DNA of 64,000 bases, from contig NZ_SZVW01000001.1 in assembly GCF_007655005.1 (NCBI RefSeq), positions 496,001-560,000 on the forward strand, given 5' to 3'. Made by a program: the position numbers and the translations under genes. The notes under the pieces are model-generated. The model worked only from the letters and a program-made list of their open reading frames with translations, did no database searches and was not told the DNA's origin. This DNA comes from Streptomyces tibetensis. GTDB taxonomy: Bacteria; Actinomycetota; Actinomycetes; Streptomycetales; Streptomycetaceae. This document shows, in pieces, positions 46,347 through 54,181 of this stretch (position 1 is its first letter; every line of letters starts with the position of its first letter).

Positions 46347-47092
46347 TTGGCTGCGGCGCGTCGGGCCGGTGTTTTCTCCAGGTGGTCCTCGAGCCGCCCC
46401 ACCCGCAGCCCCCTCGCCTCGATCTCGCGCAGCAGTCGCGCCGTCCGTTCGGCCAGGGTCGGCGGCCCCGTCTCGGCCGACGGCACCGAGACGATGTCGC
46501 CGGGCCGCAGGCCGGGCTCGCCGCGGGCGTAGGCCAGTTCGCCGTCGGCGTTCAGGGACGCGCGCCACAGGACGACCGCGGTGATGCCGCAGTCGGCGGC
46601 GGCGCGCAGGGTCGTCGTGTCGTAGGTGCCGTAGGGCGGGCGGAAGAGGCGGGGGACGATGCCGAAGCGGGAGCGGAGTTTGTGCTGCTGGCCGCAGATC
46701 TCCGCGCGCTGGCCGGCGTAGGGCAGGCCGCGCAGGGCGGGGTGGTCGAGGGTGTGGTTCTGGATGGACGCGCCGACCGCACGCAGCCGGGCGAAGTGGC
46801 CGTAGCCGGGTCCCACGACGCTGTCCGTGAGGAACATGCTGACCGGGAGCCGCCGTTCGCGGACGAGGCCGACGAAGCGGGGGTCGCGTTCGGCGCCGTC
46901 GTCGTAGGTGAGGAAGACGACGGGTTCGCGGGTGGCGACGCGGTCCACGACGGGCGGCAGCCGGCGCGTGTCGTGCACCCCGCGCGCCGGGTCCCGGGCC
47001 CGGTCGTCGCCGGTGCCCGGCCGCTCGGCCGCCACCCCGGAGCAGCCGGCCAGCAGGGCCGCGCACAGCAGTACGGCGGCCTGGCGCCTCAC
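46343..47092 (-). CDS. lipoprotein polysaccharide deacetylase (NodB type)
   Basis: The protein has 249 residues with the GTG at 47092 overlapping the upstream gene's stop (GTGA). A lipobox LLAGC at about 14-18 predicts a lipid-anchored exported protein. NodB motifs: FLTYDDGAE (Asp-Asp pair), NHTLDHPALRG with the two His ligands, and FRPPYGTYD. Such enzymes remove N-acetyl or O-acetyl groups from wall polymers. It is the second of two tandem, clearly related genes. Confidence 0.9.
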   Translation of the reverse strand: MRRQAAVLLCAALLAGCSGVAAERPGTGDDRARDPARGVHDTRRLPPVVDRVATREPVVFLTYDDGAERDPRFVGLVRERRLPVSMFLTDSVVGPGYGHFARLRAVGASIQNHTLDHPALRGLPYAGQRAEICGQQHKLRSRFGIVPRLFRPPYGTYDTTTLRAAADCGITAVVLWRASLNADGELAYARGEPGLRPGDIVSVPSAETGPPTLAERTARLLREIEARGLRVGRLEDHLEKTPARRAAAN

Positions 47093-48024
47093 AGGTAGTC
47101 CTCCAGCCGCCCGACCGCGTACCCCTGAGCCGTGACCTTGTTCAGGAAGCGGCGGATCATGTCCGCCATGGTGCCCTTCCACTGGTCACGACCCCGGAAG
47201 TGCGTGAGGACGATGTCGCCCGGGTGCAGCTTCCGGCCTCCGTCGCGGTACTCCCAGTGGTCGGCGAAGACCTCCTCGTTCCACAGGGGCACGTAGGCGA
47301 TGCCGCATTTCTTGGCGGCCCTGAGGGTCGACCGGTCGTAGCTGCCGTAGGGCGGGCGGAAGAGGGTGGGGCGTTCGCCGAACCGCCCCTCCATGTAGCG
47401 CTGCATGCCGCAGATCTCGCGCTTCTGCTTCCGGTAGGACAGGCCCCGCAGGTTGGGGTGGTTGAGGGTGTGGTTGTGCAGGACCACACCCCGGGACTGC
47501 ATCTTCCGGAAGTAGGGGGTGTCGTTCCTGACCAGGTAGCCGGTGAGGAAGGCGCTGTAGGGGACGTCCAGGTCGCTCATCATCCGCAGGAACGCCGGGT
47601 CCTTCTCGGCGCCGTCGTCGATGGTGAGGAAGACGACCTTGTCCTGGGTGGGGACCCTGGTGAAGACGGGCGGCAGGTCCAGCTCCCGGTGGCCGTCCAC
47701 CTCGAAGCCCTTGCGGGTCCTCATCCTGGGCTTCTTCGCGGGGGCGGGCGGGGCGGCCGACGGGGTCCTGCGCAGACCCCAGCGGTGCGCGGCGGCGACC
47801 CGGGCGGCGTGCGCGGCGCGCAGCTTGGTGGCGTAGGAGTCGAGCGCGCGGGCCGGGGGCGCGTCGAGGGGCTGCTGGCCGCCGGCCGGGGTGACCTCGT
47901 CGCCGCCGTCCTGCGCGCAGCCGGAGGCGATGGCGGCGAGGACGAGCACGGCGAGGATGATCCGTACGCCGGCGGACGCCCGTCCCGACGCCCGACTTTT
48001 GTCATTTTGTACGACTGCTCGCAT
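47089..48024 (-). CDS. lipoprotein polysaccharide deacetylase (NodB type)
   Basis: The protein has 311 residues. Lipobox IASGC near residue 36 follows the signal helix. After a Pro/Ala linker come the NodB motifs FLTIDDGAEKD, LHNHTLNHPNLRG and LFRPPYGSYDR. The C-terminal VGRLEDYL matches the end of its neighbour (VGRLEDHL), showing a tandem duplication. The two genes overlap by 4 bp and are co-transcribed. The ATG at 48024 gives a proper signal peptide. Confidence 0.9.
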   Translation of the reverse strand: MRAVVQNDKSRASGRASAGVRIILAVLVLAAIASGCAQDGGDEVTPAGGQQPLDAPPARALDSYATKLRAAHAARVAAAHRWGLRRTPSAAPPAPAKKPRMRTRKGFEVDGHRELDLPPVFTRVPTQDKVVFLTIDDGAEKDPAFLRMMSDLDVPYSAFLTGYLVRNDTPYFRKMQSRGVVLHNHTLNHPNLRGLSYRKQKREICGMQRYMEGRFGERPTLFRPPYGSYDRSTLRAAKKCGIAYVPLWNEEVFADHWEYRDGGRKLHPGDIVLTHFRGRDQWKGTMADMIRRFLNKVTAQGYAVGRLEDYL

Positions 48025-48423
48025 GGTGCCGGATCCTCGCAGCCCGCCCCGCTGAACCCGCCCCGACACCGCGACCGGGCAGCTCACCATCCACCGACTG
48101 GCCCACACGAGGCGGCACCCGCGAGCACCACGCGCGGGCGGCTCACCATCCGACGCGACCGGCCCACGCGACGGCGGGACCCACGAGCACCACGGACGGG
48201 CGCCTCACCATCCGACGACCGGCCCCCACGACAGCGGGACCCACGAGCACCACGGACGAGCGGCCCACCATCCGACGACCGGCCCCCACGACAGCGGGAC
48301 CCACGAGCGGCCGGCCCTGGACAGCGCCCGCACCGGGCCGGCCGCCGCCGGACAGCGCCCGCACCGGGACGGCCGCTGCGGACCGGGCACCGCCGCCTGT
48401 TTCCCGTGGCCGACAATGATCCG
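48025..48423. other. gene-free region with a 60-bp tandem repeat
   Basis: These 399 bp lie between two divergent genes. Most of it is the repeat at 48083-48312. The sequence just before the rightward gene contains GACAAT (48412-48417), 7 bp before its GTG. No ORF of coding quality is present. Confidence 0.55.
48083..48312. repeat. about four tandem copies of a 59-62 bp unit
   Basis: Copies begin near 48083, 48142, 48204 and 48264 (CTCACCATCC or CCCACCATCC), followed by GACGACCGGCCCCCACGACA and GCGGGACCCACGAGCACCAC. The last two are nearly identical; the first is the most diverged. CTCACCATCCGA is also the end of the 100-bp unit at 34626-35024, so the two arrays share a short core. Confidence 0.85.
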
Positions 48424-49593
48424 GTGAACGACCTCGCCCTCCTCCTCACCCCCGAAGGCCGCGCTCTCCTCGACGAGGTGCGGGACACCGACCCGGCGCA
48501 GGAGCTGGCCGTCGCGACCCGGCTGCGCCGCGAGCACCCCGCCGAGCTGGTGTCGGCGGCCCTGGGCCAGGCACGGCTGCGGCAGCGGGCGGTGGTGAAG
48601 TTCGGGGCCGAGGACGCGGGCCGGATGTTCTTCACGCCGAACGGCGTCGAGCAGTCGACCCGGGCGAGCGTGGCGGCCTACCGGGCCCGGCGCATGGCCG
48701 AGTCGGGCATCACCTCGGTCGCCGACCTGTGCTGCGGCATCGGCGGTGACGCGATCGCGCTGGCCCGCGCCGGAATCCGGGTCCTGGCCGTGGACCGGGA
48801 CCCGCAGACCGTCGCCGCGGCCCGGGCCAACGCCGACGCGCTGGACCTGGCCGGGCTCGTCGAGGTGCGCGAGGCCGACGTGACGGAGGCGGACACGGCC
48901 GGTTTTGAGGCCGTCTTCGTGGACCCCGCCCGGCGCGGCGGACGCGGCCGGATCTTCGACCCCGAGGCCTACTCACCTCCCCTGTCCTGGGCGGTCGCCG
49001 CCGCCCGCCGGGCCCCTCGCGCCGCCGCCCTGAAGATCGCCCCCGGCATCCCGCACGAGGCGGTCCCCGAGGACGCCGAGGCCGAGTGGATCTCCGACGG
49101 CGGGGACGTCAAGGAGGCCGTGCTGTGGTTCGGCACCGAGCCGGGGGCGGTTAGGGCGACCCTCCTGCCGGGCCCCCGCACCCTGCTCTCCCGCGACCTG
49201 CCCGACCCGGACGTCCGCACGCCCGGCCGCTACCTCTACGAGCCCGACGGCGCCGTCATCCGCGCCCACCTGGTCGCCGAGGTGGCCGACCAGGTCGACG
49301 GCGGCCTGCTCGACGCGACCATCGCGTACGTCACGGCCGACGCCCTGCGCCCGACCCCGTACGCCACGGCCTACGAGATCACCGACCACCTGCCCTTCAA
49401 CGTCAAGAAGCTGAAGGCCCTCCTGCGGGAACGGCAGGTCGGCACGCTGACCGTGAAGAAGCGGGGCTCGGCGGTCGAGCCGGAGGAACTCCGCAGGAAG
49501 GTCAAGCCGCAGGGCCCACACGCGGCGACGGTGTTCCTGACCAGGGTCGCGGGGGCACCGGCGATGCTCATCGGGCACCCCGTGCGGGCGTGA
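48424..49593 (+). CDS. class I methyltransferase with THUMP-like C-terminal domain
   Basis: The protein has 389 residues. The SAM-binding loop VADLCCGIGGDAIALA is at about 88-103, followed by VLAVDRDPQTVAAARANA and a DPARRGGRGRIFDPE catalytic-region stretch. The C-terminal ~70 residues (LPFNVKKLKALLRERQVGTLTVKKRG) form a THUMP-like RNA-binding domain. The substrate is probably a structured RNA. The GTG at 48424 is 7 bp after GACAAT, so the message is probably leaderless. Confidence 0.88.
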   Translation: MNDLALLLTPEGRALLDEVRDTDPAQELAVATRLRREHPAELVSAALGQARLRQRAVVKFGAEDAGRMFFTPNGVEQSTRASVAAYRARRMAESGITSVADLCCGIGGDAIALARAGIRVLAVDRDPQTVAAARANADALDLAGLVEVREADVTEADTAGFEAVFVDPARRGGRGRIFDPEAYSPPLSWAVAAARRAPRAAALKIAPGIPHEAVPEDAEAEWISDGGDVKEAVLWFGTEPGAVRATLLPGPRTLLSRDLPDPDVRTPGRYLYEPDGAVIRAHLVAEVADQVDGGLLDATIAYVTADALRPTPYATAYEITDHLPFNVKKLKALLRERQVGTLTVKKRGSAVEPEELRRKVKPQGPHAATVFLTRVAGAPAMLIGHPVRA

Positions 49594-49732
49594 GCGTCAG
49601 GACTGCCCGTCTCTCGTCGGGACGCCACCCTGGCGAGTCGCAGGACTGCTCGATGCCCGCCGCCGAACCCCACCCTGGTACAGCCGAGGACTGCCCGACG
49701 CCCGTGGGACCTCCCCCGGCCGGGCGCAGCCG

Positions 49733-51121
49733 TCACTGCTGCTCCGTCGCCCGCCTCAGCAGCAGTTCACGCTCCCGTTCGTTCCGGGTCAGGGACGCCG
49801 CCCGTTCGAACTCCGCCCGGGCCTCCTGCGTACGGCCGAGGCGGGCGAGGAGGTCGCCGCGGACACTGGGCAGCAGGTGGTAGTCCCGCAGGGCCGGGTC
49901 ACCGGCCAGGGCGTCGACGAGGGCGAGGGCCGGGCCCGGGCCCTCGGACATCGAGACGGCCACCGCGCGGTTCAGCTCCACGACCGGCGACGGGGAGCGG
50001 GCGGCCAGGAGGCCGTAGAGGGTGGCGATGCGGGCCCAGTCGGTCTCCTCGTAGGTGTACGCGTGCGCGTGGCAGGCGGCGATGGCCGCTTGCAAGGTGT
50101 ACGGGCCCGGGGCGCCGGAGGAGGTCGTCTCCGCCCGGCCCAGCGCGTCGATGCCGCGGGCGATGAGCATGCGGTTCCAGCGGGAGCGGTTCTGGTCCTT
50201 CAGGAGGACCGGCTCGCCGGAGGGGCCCGTGCGGGCCCACGTACGGGAGGCCTGAAGCTCCAGAAGCGCGGTGAGGCCGTGCACTTCGGGCTCCTTCGGC
50301 ATCAGGGCCGAGAGCACCCGGGCCAGGCGCAGGGCGTCCTCGCACAGGGACGGGCGAAGCCAGTCGTCGCCGGCCGTCGCGGCGTACCCCTCGTTGAAGA
50401 TCAGGTAGATGACGTCGAGGACCGAGCCGAGGCGGGCCTCGCGGTCGGCGCCGTGAGGCACCTCGAAGGCGATGTTCCGCGTGGCGAGAGTGCGTTTGGC
50501 GCGGACGACGCGCTGCGCGATCGTCGGCTCCGGGACCAGGAAGGCGCGGGCGATCTCGGCCGTGGTCAGGCCGCCGAGCAGACGCAGGGTGAGGGCGGTG
50601 CGTGCCTCGGTGGACAGGACCGGGTGGCAGGCGGTGAAGACCAGGCGCAGCAGGTCGTCGTCGATGTCGTCGGGATCGGCGGGCTCCGCCGGGGGCGACA
50701 CGGCCGAGAGGTCCCGGCCGATCTCCGCCAGTTTGCGGGCGTAGTTCTCCCGGCGCCGGACCAGGTCGACGGCACGGCGGCGGGCGGTGGTCATGAGCCA
50801 GGCGCCCGGGTTGTCGGGCACCCCCTCCCGCGGCCACTGCTCCAGCGCCGTGACCAGCGCGTCCTGCGCGAGTTCCTCGGCGATTCCGATGTCCCGGACG
50901 ATCCGGGTGACGCCGGCGATGATCCGGGGCGACTCCATACGGAAGACGGTCTCGATGGCCTCGGCGGCACGGTCGGGCCGGGGCACAAGGGACGAGGCCG
51001 ACTGCGGGGCAGGGGTCGGCTCCGCATCCGGGGGGGGCCGCGTGGCCTTGGCCGGTCCCGAGACTGGGGTGGGCTGCGAGGCCTTGGCCGGTTCCGAGGC
51101 CGGGGTGGGCTGCGGGGTCAC
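49733..51121 (-). CDS. ECF42-type RNA polymerase sigma factor with C-terminal domain
   Basis: The protein has 462 residues. After a Pro/Ala-rich leader of about 45 residues, region 2 (AAEAIETVFRMESPRIIAGVTRIVRD) and region 4 (LTLRLLGGLTTAEIARAFLVPEPTIAQRVVRAKRTLA) are present; the remaining ~200 residues (DEGYAA-type and TPR-like helices, YGLLAARSPSPVVELNRAVAV, then LLPSVRGDLLARLGRTQEARAEFERAA) are the long C-terminal domain of ECF42. These sigma factors have no anti-sigma factor and sit beside a DGPF/YCII protein, as here. Target genes and signal are not known from sequence. Confidence 0.9.
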   Translation of the reverse strand: MTPQPTPASEPAKASQPTPVSGPAKATRPPPDAEPTPAPQSASSLVPRPDRAAEAIETVFRMESPRIIAGVTRIVRDIGIAEELAQDALVTALEQWPREGVPDNPGAWLMTTARRRAVDLVRRRENYARKLAEIGRDLSAVSPPAEPADPDDIDDDLLRLVFTACHPVLSTEARTALTLRLLGGLTTAEIARAFLVPEPTIAQRVVRAKRTLATRNIAFEVPHGADREARLGSVLDVIYLIFNEGYAATAGDDWLRPSLCEDALRLARVLSALMPKEPEVHGLTALLELQASRTWARTGPSGEPVLLKDQNRSRWNRMLIARGIDALGRAETTSSGAPGPYTLQAAIAACHAHAYTYEETDWARIATLYGLLAARSPSPVVELNRAVAVSMSEGPGPALALVDALAGDPALRDYHLLPSVRGDLLARLGRTQEARAEFERAASLTRNERERELLLRRATEQQ

Positions 51122-51180
51122 AGTCCACCATCAGACACCCGTGGTGCCGCCCGGCCAAGCGGAACCGGCGCGAGGGCCGG

Positions 51181-51537
51181 TCAGTCCTCGGCGATCTGCC
51201 GGACCTCGGCGGTGATCGTCCAGTAGTCCTCGTGCAGGGACAGGAACCGCTTGGTCCACTCGATCGCCTCGGCCTTGTCCTTGCACTGGCTGATCGAGTA
51301 GCCGCCGATGACCTCCTTGGACTCGGTGAACGGCCCGTCGGTGACGGACAGCGCTCCGCCCTCCCAGGTCACCCGGCTGCCGTCGGAGGTCGGCGTGAGC
51401 CCGGCCGTGTCGAGCATGACCCCGGCCTTGGTGATCTCCTCCAGCAGCTTGCCCATCCGCTCCATGAGCTCGGGGCTCGGGCCCTCGGCGGGGGCGTTCT
51501 TCTCGTCGATGCGGATCAGGGTGAGAAAGCGCGGCAT
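51181..51537 (-). CDS. DGPF/YCII-related protein
   Basis: The protein has 118 residues with the YCII/DGPF signature VTDGPFTESKEVIGGY (about 67-82) and a basic C-terminal half. GAGGAG precedes the ATG at 51537. It lies 59 bp upstream of the ECF42 sigma gene in the same direction, the standard ECF42 partnership, where it is thought to supply or sense the signal. Confidence 0.9.
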   Translation of the reverse strand: MPRFLTLIRIDEKNAPAEGPSPELMERMGKLLEEITKAGVMLDTAGLTPTSDGSRVTWEGGALSVTDGPFTESKEVIGGYSISQCKDKAEAIEWTKRFLSLHEDYWTITAEVRQIAED

Positions 51538-51665
51538 GGTGACTCCTCGGGGTGTGCGGAGCGGGGCTCTTCCCCGCTCTCACCCCTGCGTCGATCGGGG
51601 GCCCGCCGGATCGACACGGTCGCCGGATTTCTTCGAAGATTTTTTCCGGGACGCCTTTTCCCGGG

Positions 51666-52715
51666 TCAGCGCAGCGACTCCCACAGCTTCCTTGCTTCCG
51701 GTTCCTCGGCCACCACCCGGTTGGGATCCGACGGCGCCTGCACCACGGGCATCATCACCGTCCGCGCCCCGCTCGCCGAGAGGCCCCGCAGGCTCTGTCC
51801 GAGGCGGGTCAGTTCGGCGAGGGAGTCCAGGCCGGTGTCGGTGGTGAGGCCGGCGGTGACCGTGTCGGCGACGCGGTACAGCTTGGCCGGGTCGGTGAGC
51901 AGGTCCTGGGAGGAGATCTGCTCCAGCAGGGCCTTCACCAGCTTCTGCTGAAGGCCGATGCGGCCCAGGTCGCTGCCGTCGCCTATGCCGTGCCGGGTGC
52001 GGGCGAGCGCGAGGGCCTGGACGCCGTCCAGGTGATGGGTGCCCGCCTTCAGCCGCAGATGGCTGTCCTCGTCGGCGATGTCCTCGTCCGTGGTGACGGT
52101 GACGCCGCCGAGCGCGTCGACCAGCCGGGCGAAGCCGGAGAAGTCGATCTCGAGGTAGTGGTCCATGCGGACGTTCGTCATCGCCTCGACCGTCTTCACC
52201 GCACAGACCGGGCCGCCCACCTCGTACGCGCTGTTGAACATGGAGTGGTGGGCGACTCGCGTCGAGCCCCCGGAGGGGCGTGGGCAGGACGGGCGGGTGA
52301 CCAGGGTGTCGCGCGGGATGCTCACCACCGTCGCGCTGGTCCGCCCGGCGTCGAGATGGACGACCATCGCGGTGTCGGAACGGGCGCCCGAGCTGTCGCC
52401 GCCGCCGAGCCTGCGGTTCTCCTTGCCGCTGCGCGAGTCCGAGCCCAGGACCAGGATGTTGAGGGCCTCGCTCGGCACGGCCGGGGCCGAGGGCGAGGGT
52501 GTGGTCACCGGCTTCGGCGGCCGGTTGTCACCCAGCGCGCTGTCGATGTCGACGCCGGTGATGTTGTCGCTGAGATGCCAGTAGGCCCAGCCGGCCGCTC
52601 CGGCACCCAGCACCAGCGTCCCCGCCAAGGTGAGGCCGGCGATCCTCAACGCTCTCGACCGCCGGCCCGCTTCTGTGTCCTGGTCCCCGTGATGTCCCGT
52701 CACGAGCAGGAACAT
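51666..52715 (-). CDS. LytR-CpsA-Psr (LCP) family wall-glycopolymer ligase
   Basis: The protein has 349 residues: short cytoplasmic tail, one membrane helix (about 24-44), then the LCP domain. The family motifs are visible: LVLGSDSRSGKE (Arg that binds the pyrophosphate), SDTAMVVHLDAG, VSIPRDTLV and LALARTRHGIGDGSDLGRIGLQQKL with the acid and Arg ligands. LCP enzymes move polymers such as teichoic acid from lipid carriers to peptidoglycan. GTG 52703 is an alternative start. It is leftward and single, although a LacI-type operator-like site lies 190 bp upstream. Confidence 0.93.
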   Translation of the reverse strand: MFLLVTGHHGDQDTEAGRRSRALRIAGLTLAGTLVLGAGAAGWAYWHLSDNITGVDIDSALGDNRPPKPVTTPSPSAPAVPSEALNILVLGSDSRSGKENRRLGGGDSSGARSDTAMVVHLDAGRTSATVVSIPRDTLVTRPSCPRPSGGSTRVAHHSMFNSAYEVGGPVCAVKTVEAMTNVRMDHYLEIDFSGFARLVDALGGVTVTTDEDIADEDSHLRLKAGTHHLDGVQALALARTRHGIGDGSDLGRIGLQQKLVKALLEQISSQDLLTDPAKLYRVADTVTAGLTTDTGLDSLAELTRLGQSLRGLSASGARTVMMPVVQAPSDPNRVVAEEPEARKLWESLR

Positions 52716-52904
52716 AAGTCCGAATTATTACGGGCAGGGAGCTCAGGGCGGCCTTTCTTCGGAAATTCTCAGATTTCTGGAGCCGGGCTCGCCCCAGAGC
52801 CACCACGGGCACCGGACGGCACGGAGGCGTAGCGGGTGCGCCCGCTCCCGCACACCGGCCGTACGCCTCGGCGAAGCCTCCGGACACCGACGAGCTGACC
52901 TATC

Positions 52905-52915
52905 CGAAAGTTTCG
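52905..52915. promoter_or_regulatory. CGAAA-G-TTTCG palindrome
   Basis: An 11-bp perfect palindrome of the form used by Streptomyces LacI regulators of xylose and glucose polymer genes (CGAAxN-TTCG). It lies between the LCP and LacI genes and not at the promoter of the GH3 gene, so its target is unclear. Confidence 0.5.
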
Positions 52916-52979
52916 AAGGTACAGCCGATTGGCTTCGGCGCAGGGCGGAAGCGCCCTGAACAGCCCGCCGCCACGGCGC

Positions 52980-54044
52980 CTACCGCTCCGCCGGACCCGC
53001 CGTACTGCTGCGCACCACCAGGCTCGTCGCCAGCTCCACGCGGGTCGCCGCCAACGTCTCCTCGTCCCGCCCGAGATCGAGGAGCAGCTTGGCCGCCGCC
53101 TCGGCCATCTCGGTCAGGGGCTGCCGCACGGTCGTCAGCGGTGGTCCGACCAAGGGCGCCACGGGCAGATCGTCGAACCCGACCACGCTCAGGTCCTCGG
53201 GGATGCGCAGTCCCAGCTCACGCGCGGCCTCGTACAGCCCGAGCGCCTGCAGGTCGTTCCCGGCGAAGACCGCGGTCGGCCGGTCCGGGCGGCGCAGCAG
53301 CTCCAGGCCCAGCCGGTAGCCGGCCTCGTGGTGGAAGTCGCCGCTCGCGATCAGGGCGGGATCCACCGGCAGTCCGGCCGTCTCCAGCGCGGCCCGGTAG
53401 CCGTCGATCCGGGCCCGGCTGCACATCATCTGCGAGGGTCCGCTGATCGCGCCGATCCTGCGGTGCCCCAGCTCGACCAGATGCCGGGTGGCGGCGAGAC
53501 CGCCCTGCCAGTTGGTCGCGCCGATGGACGGCACGTCGGCACCGGGGTCGCCGGCCGGGTCCATCACCACGAACGGGATGGACCGGCTGGTCAGCAGCGC
53601 CCGCTGTGACTCGTCGAGCCCGGACAGGACCAGGATCACGCCGTGCGGCCGGCGCGCGGCGACCTGGTCGGCCCAGGTCCGCCCGGGGGTGAGCCGCCCC
53701 GCGCTCTCGGACAGCACCACACTGAGGCCGGCGTCCCGGGCCACGTTCTCCACACCGCGGATGACCTCCATCGCCCAGGCGCTCTCCAGCTCGTGGAAGA
53801 CCAGGTCGATCAGGGGCGAACGGGTCGCCTCGGCACGGCGTCGCCGGTAGCCGTGGACGCGCAGCAGGTCCTCGACGCGGGCCCGGGTGGCCGGGGCGAC
53901 GTCGGCACGGCCGTTCAGGACCTTCGAAACAGTCGGCGCCGACACACCGGCCTCACGGGCGATCTCGGCGAGCGTCGCGGTCTGCGCGGTGCGCCCCTGC
54001 GTCCGGTTCTGCGTCCGGCTTTCAACGGGCTCCGGGGATGTCAT
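52980..54044 (-). CDS. LacI-family transcriptional regulator
   Basis: The protein has 354 residues. The headpiece (about 23-70: ATLAEIAREAGVSAPTVSKVLNGRADV, with the YRRRRAE hinge) and the periplasmic-binding-protein-like effector domain are complete. The start ATG 54044 puts the HTH near the N-terminus after an unusual 22-residue leader (MTSPEPVESRTQNRTQGRT). It is divergent from the GH3 glycosidase and most likely represses it; the effector should be the product or substrate sugar. Confidence 0.93.
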   Translation of the reverse strand: MTSPEPVESRTQNRTQGRTAQTATLAEIAREAGVSAPTVSKVLNGRADVAPATRARVEDLLRVHGYRRRRAEATRSPLIDLVFHELESAWAMEVIRGVENVARDAGLSVVLSESAGRLTPGRTWADQVAARRPHGVILVLSGLDESQRALLTSRSIPFVVMDPAGDPGADVPSIGATNWQGGLAATRHLVELGHRRIGAISGPSQMMCSRARIDGYRAALETAGLPVDPALIASGDFHHEAGYRLGLELLRRPDRPTAVFAGNDLQALGLYEAARELGLRIPEDLSVVGFDDLPVAPLVGPPLTTVRQPLTEMAEAAAKLLLDLGRDEETLAATRVELATSLVVRSSTAGPAER

Positions 54045-54181
54045 GGCGGCGATCGTAACCCTGCGGGCCCCCTTGACGAAGTCCTCGCACCGCCATAGGT
54101 TCCCGGAACATTCGAAGTTCATAACGAAACATTCGTGAATTCGTTCGTGAGAGGGCCGTCCGTCCACCCGACAGGAGCTTC
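54045..54181 (+). promoter_or_regulatory. divergent control region of LacI and GH3 genes with repeated operator half-sites
   Basis: Promoter candidate for the GH3 gene: TTGACG (54073-54078), 17 bp, TAGGTT (54096-54101). Downstream of it lie a GAAC-ATTCGAA-GTTC palindrome (54106-54120) and ACGAA-ACA-TTCGT (54124-54136), with more TTCGT/ACGAA half-sites to about 54150. Their place on top of and after the start point fits repression by the LacI protein. GGAGC precedes the GH3 start. Confidence 0.6.
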
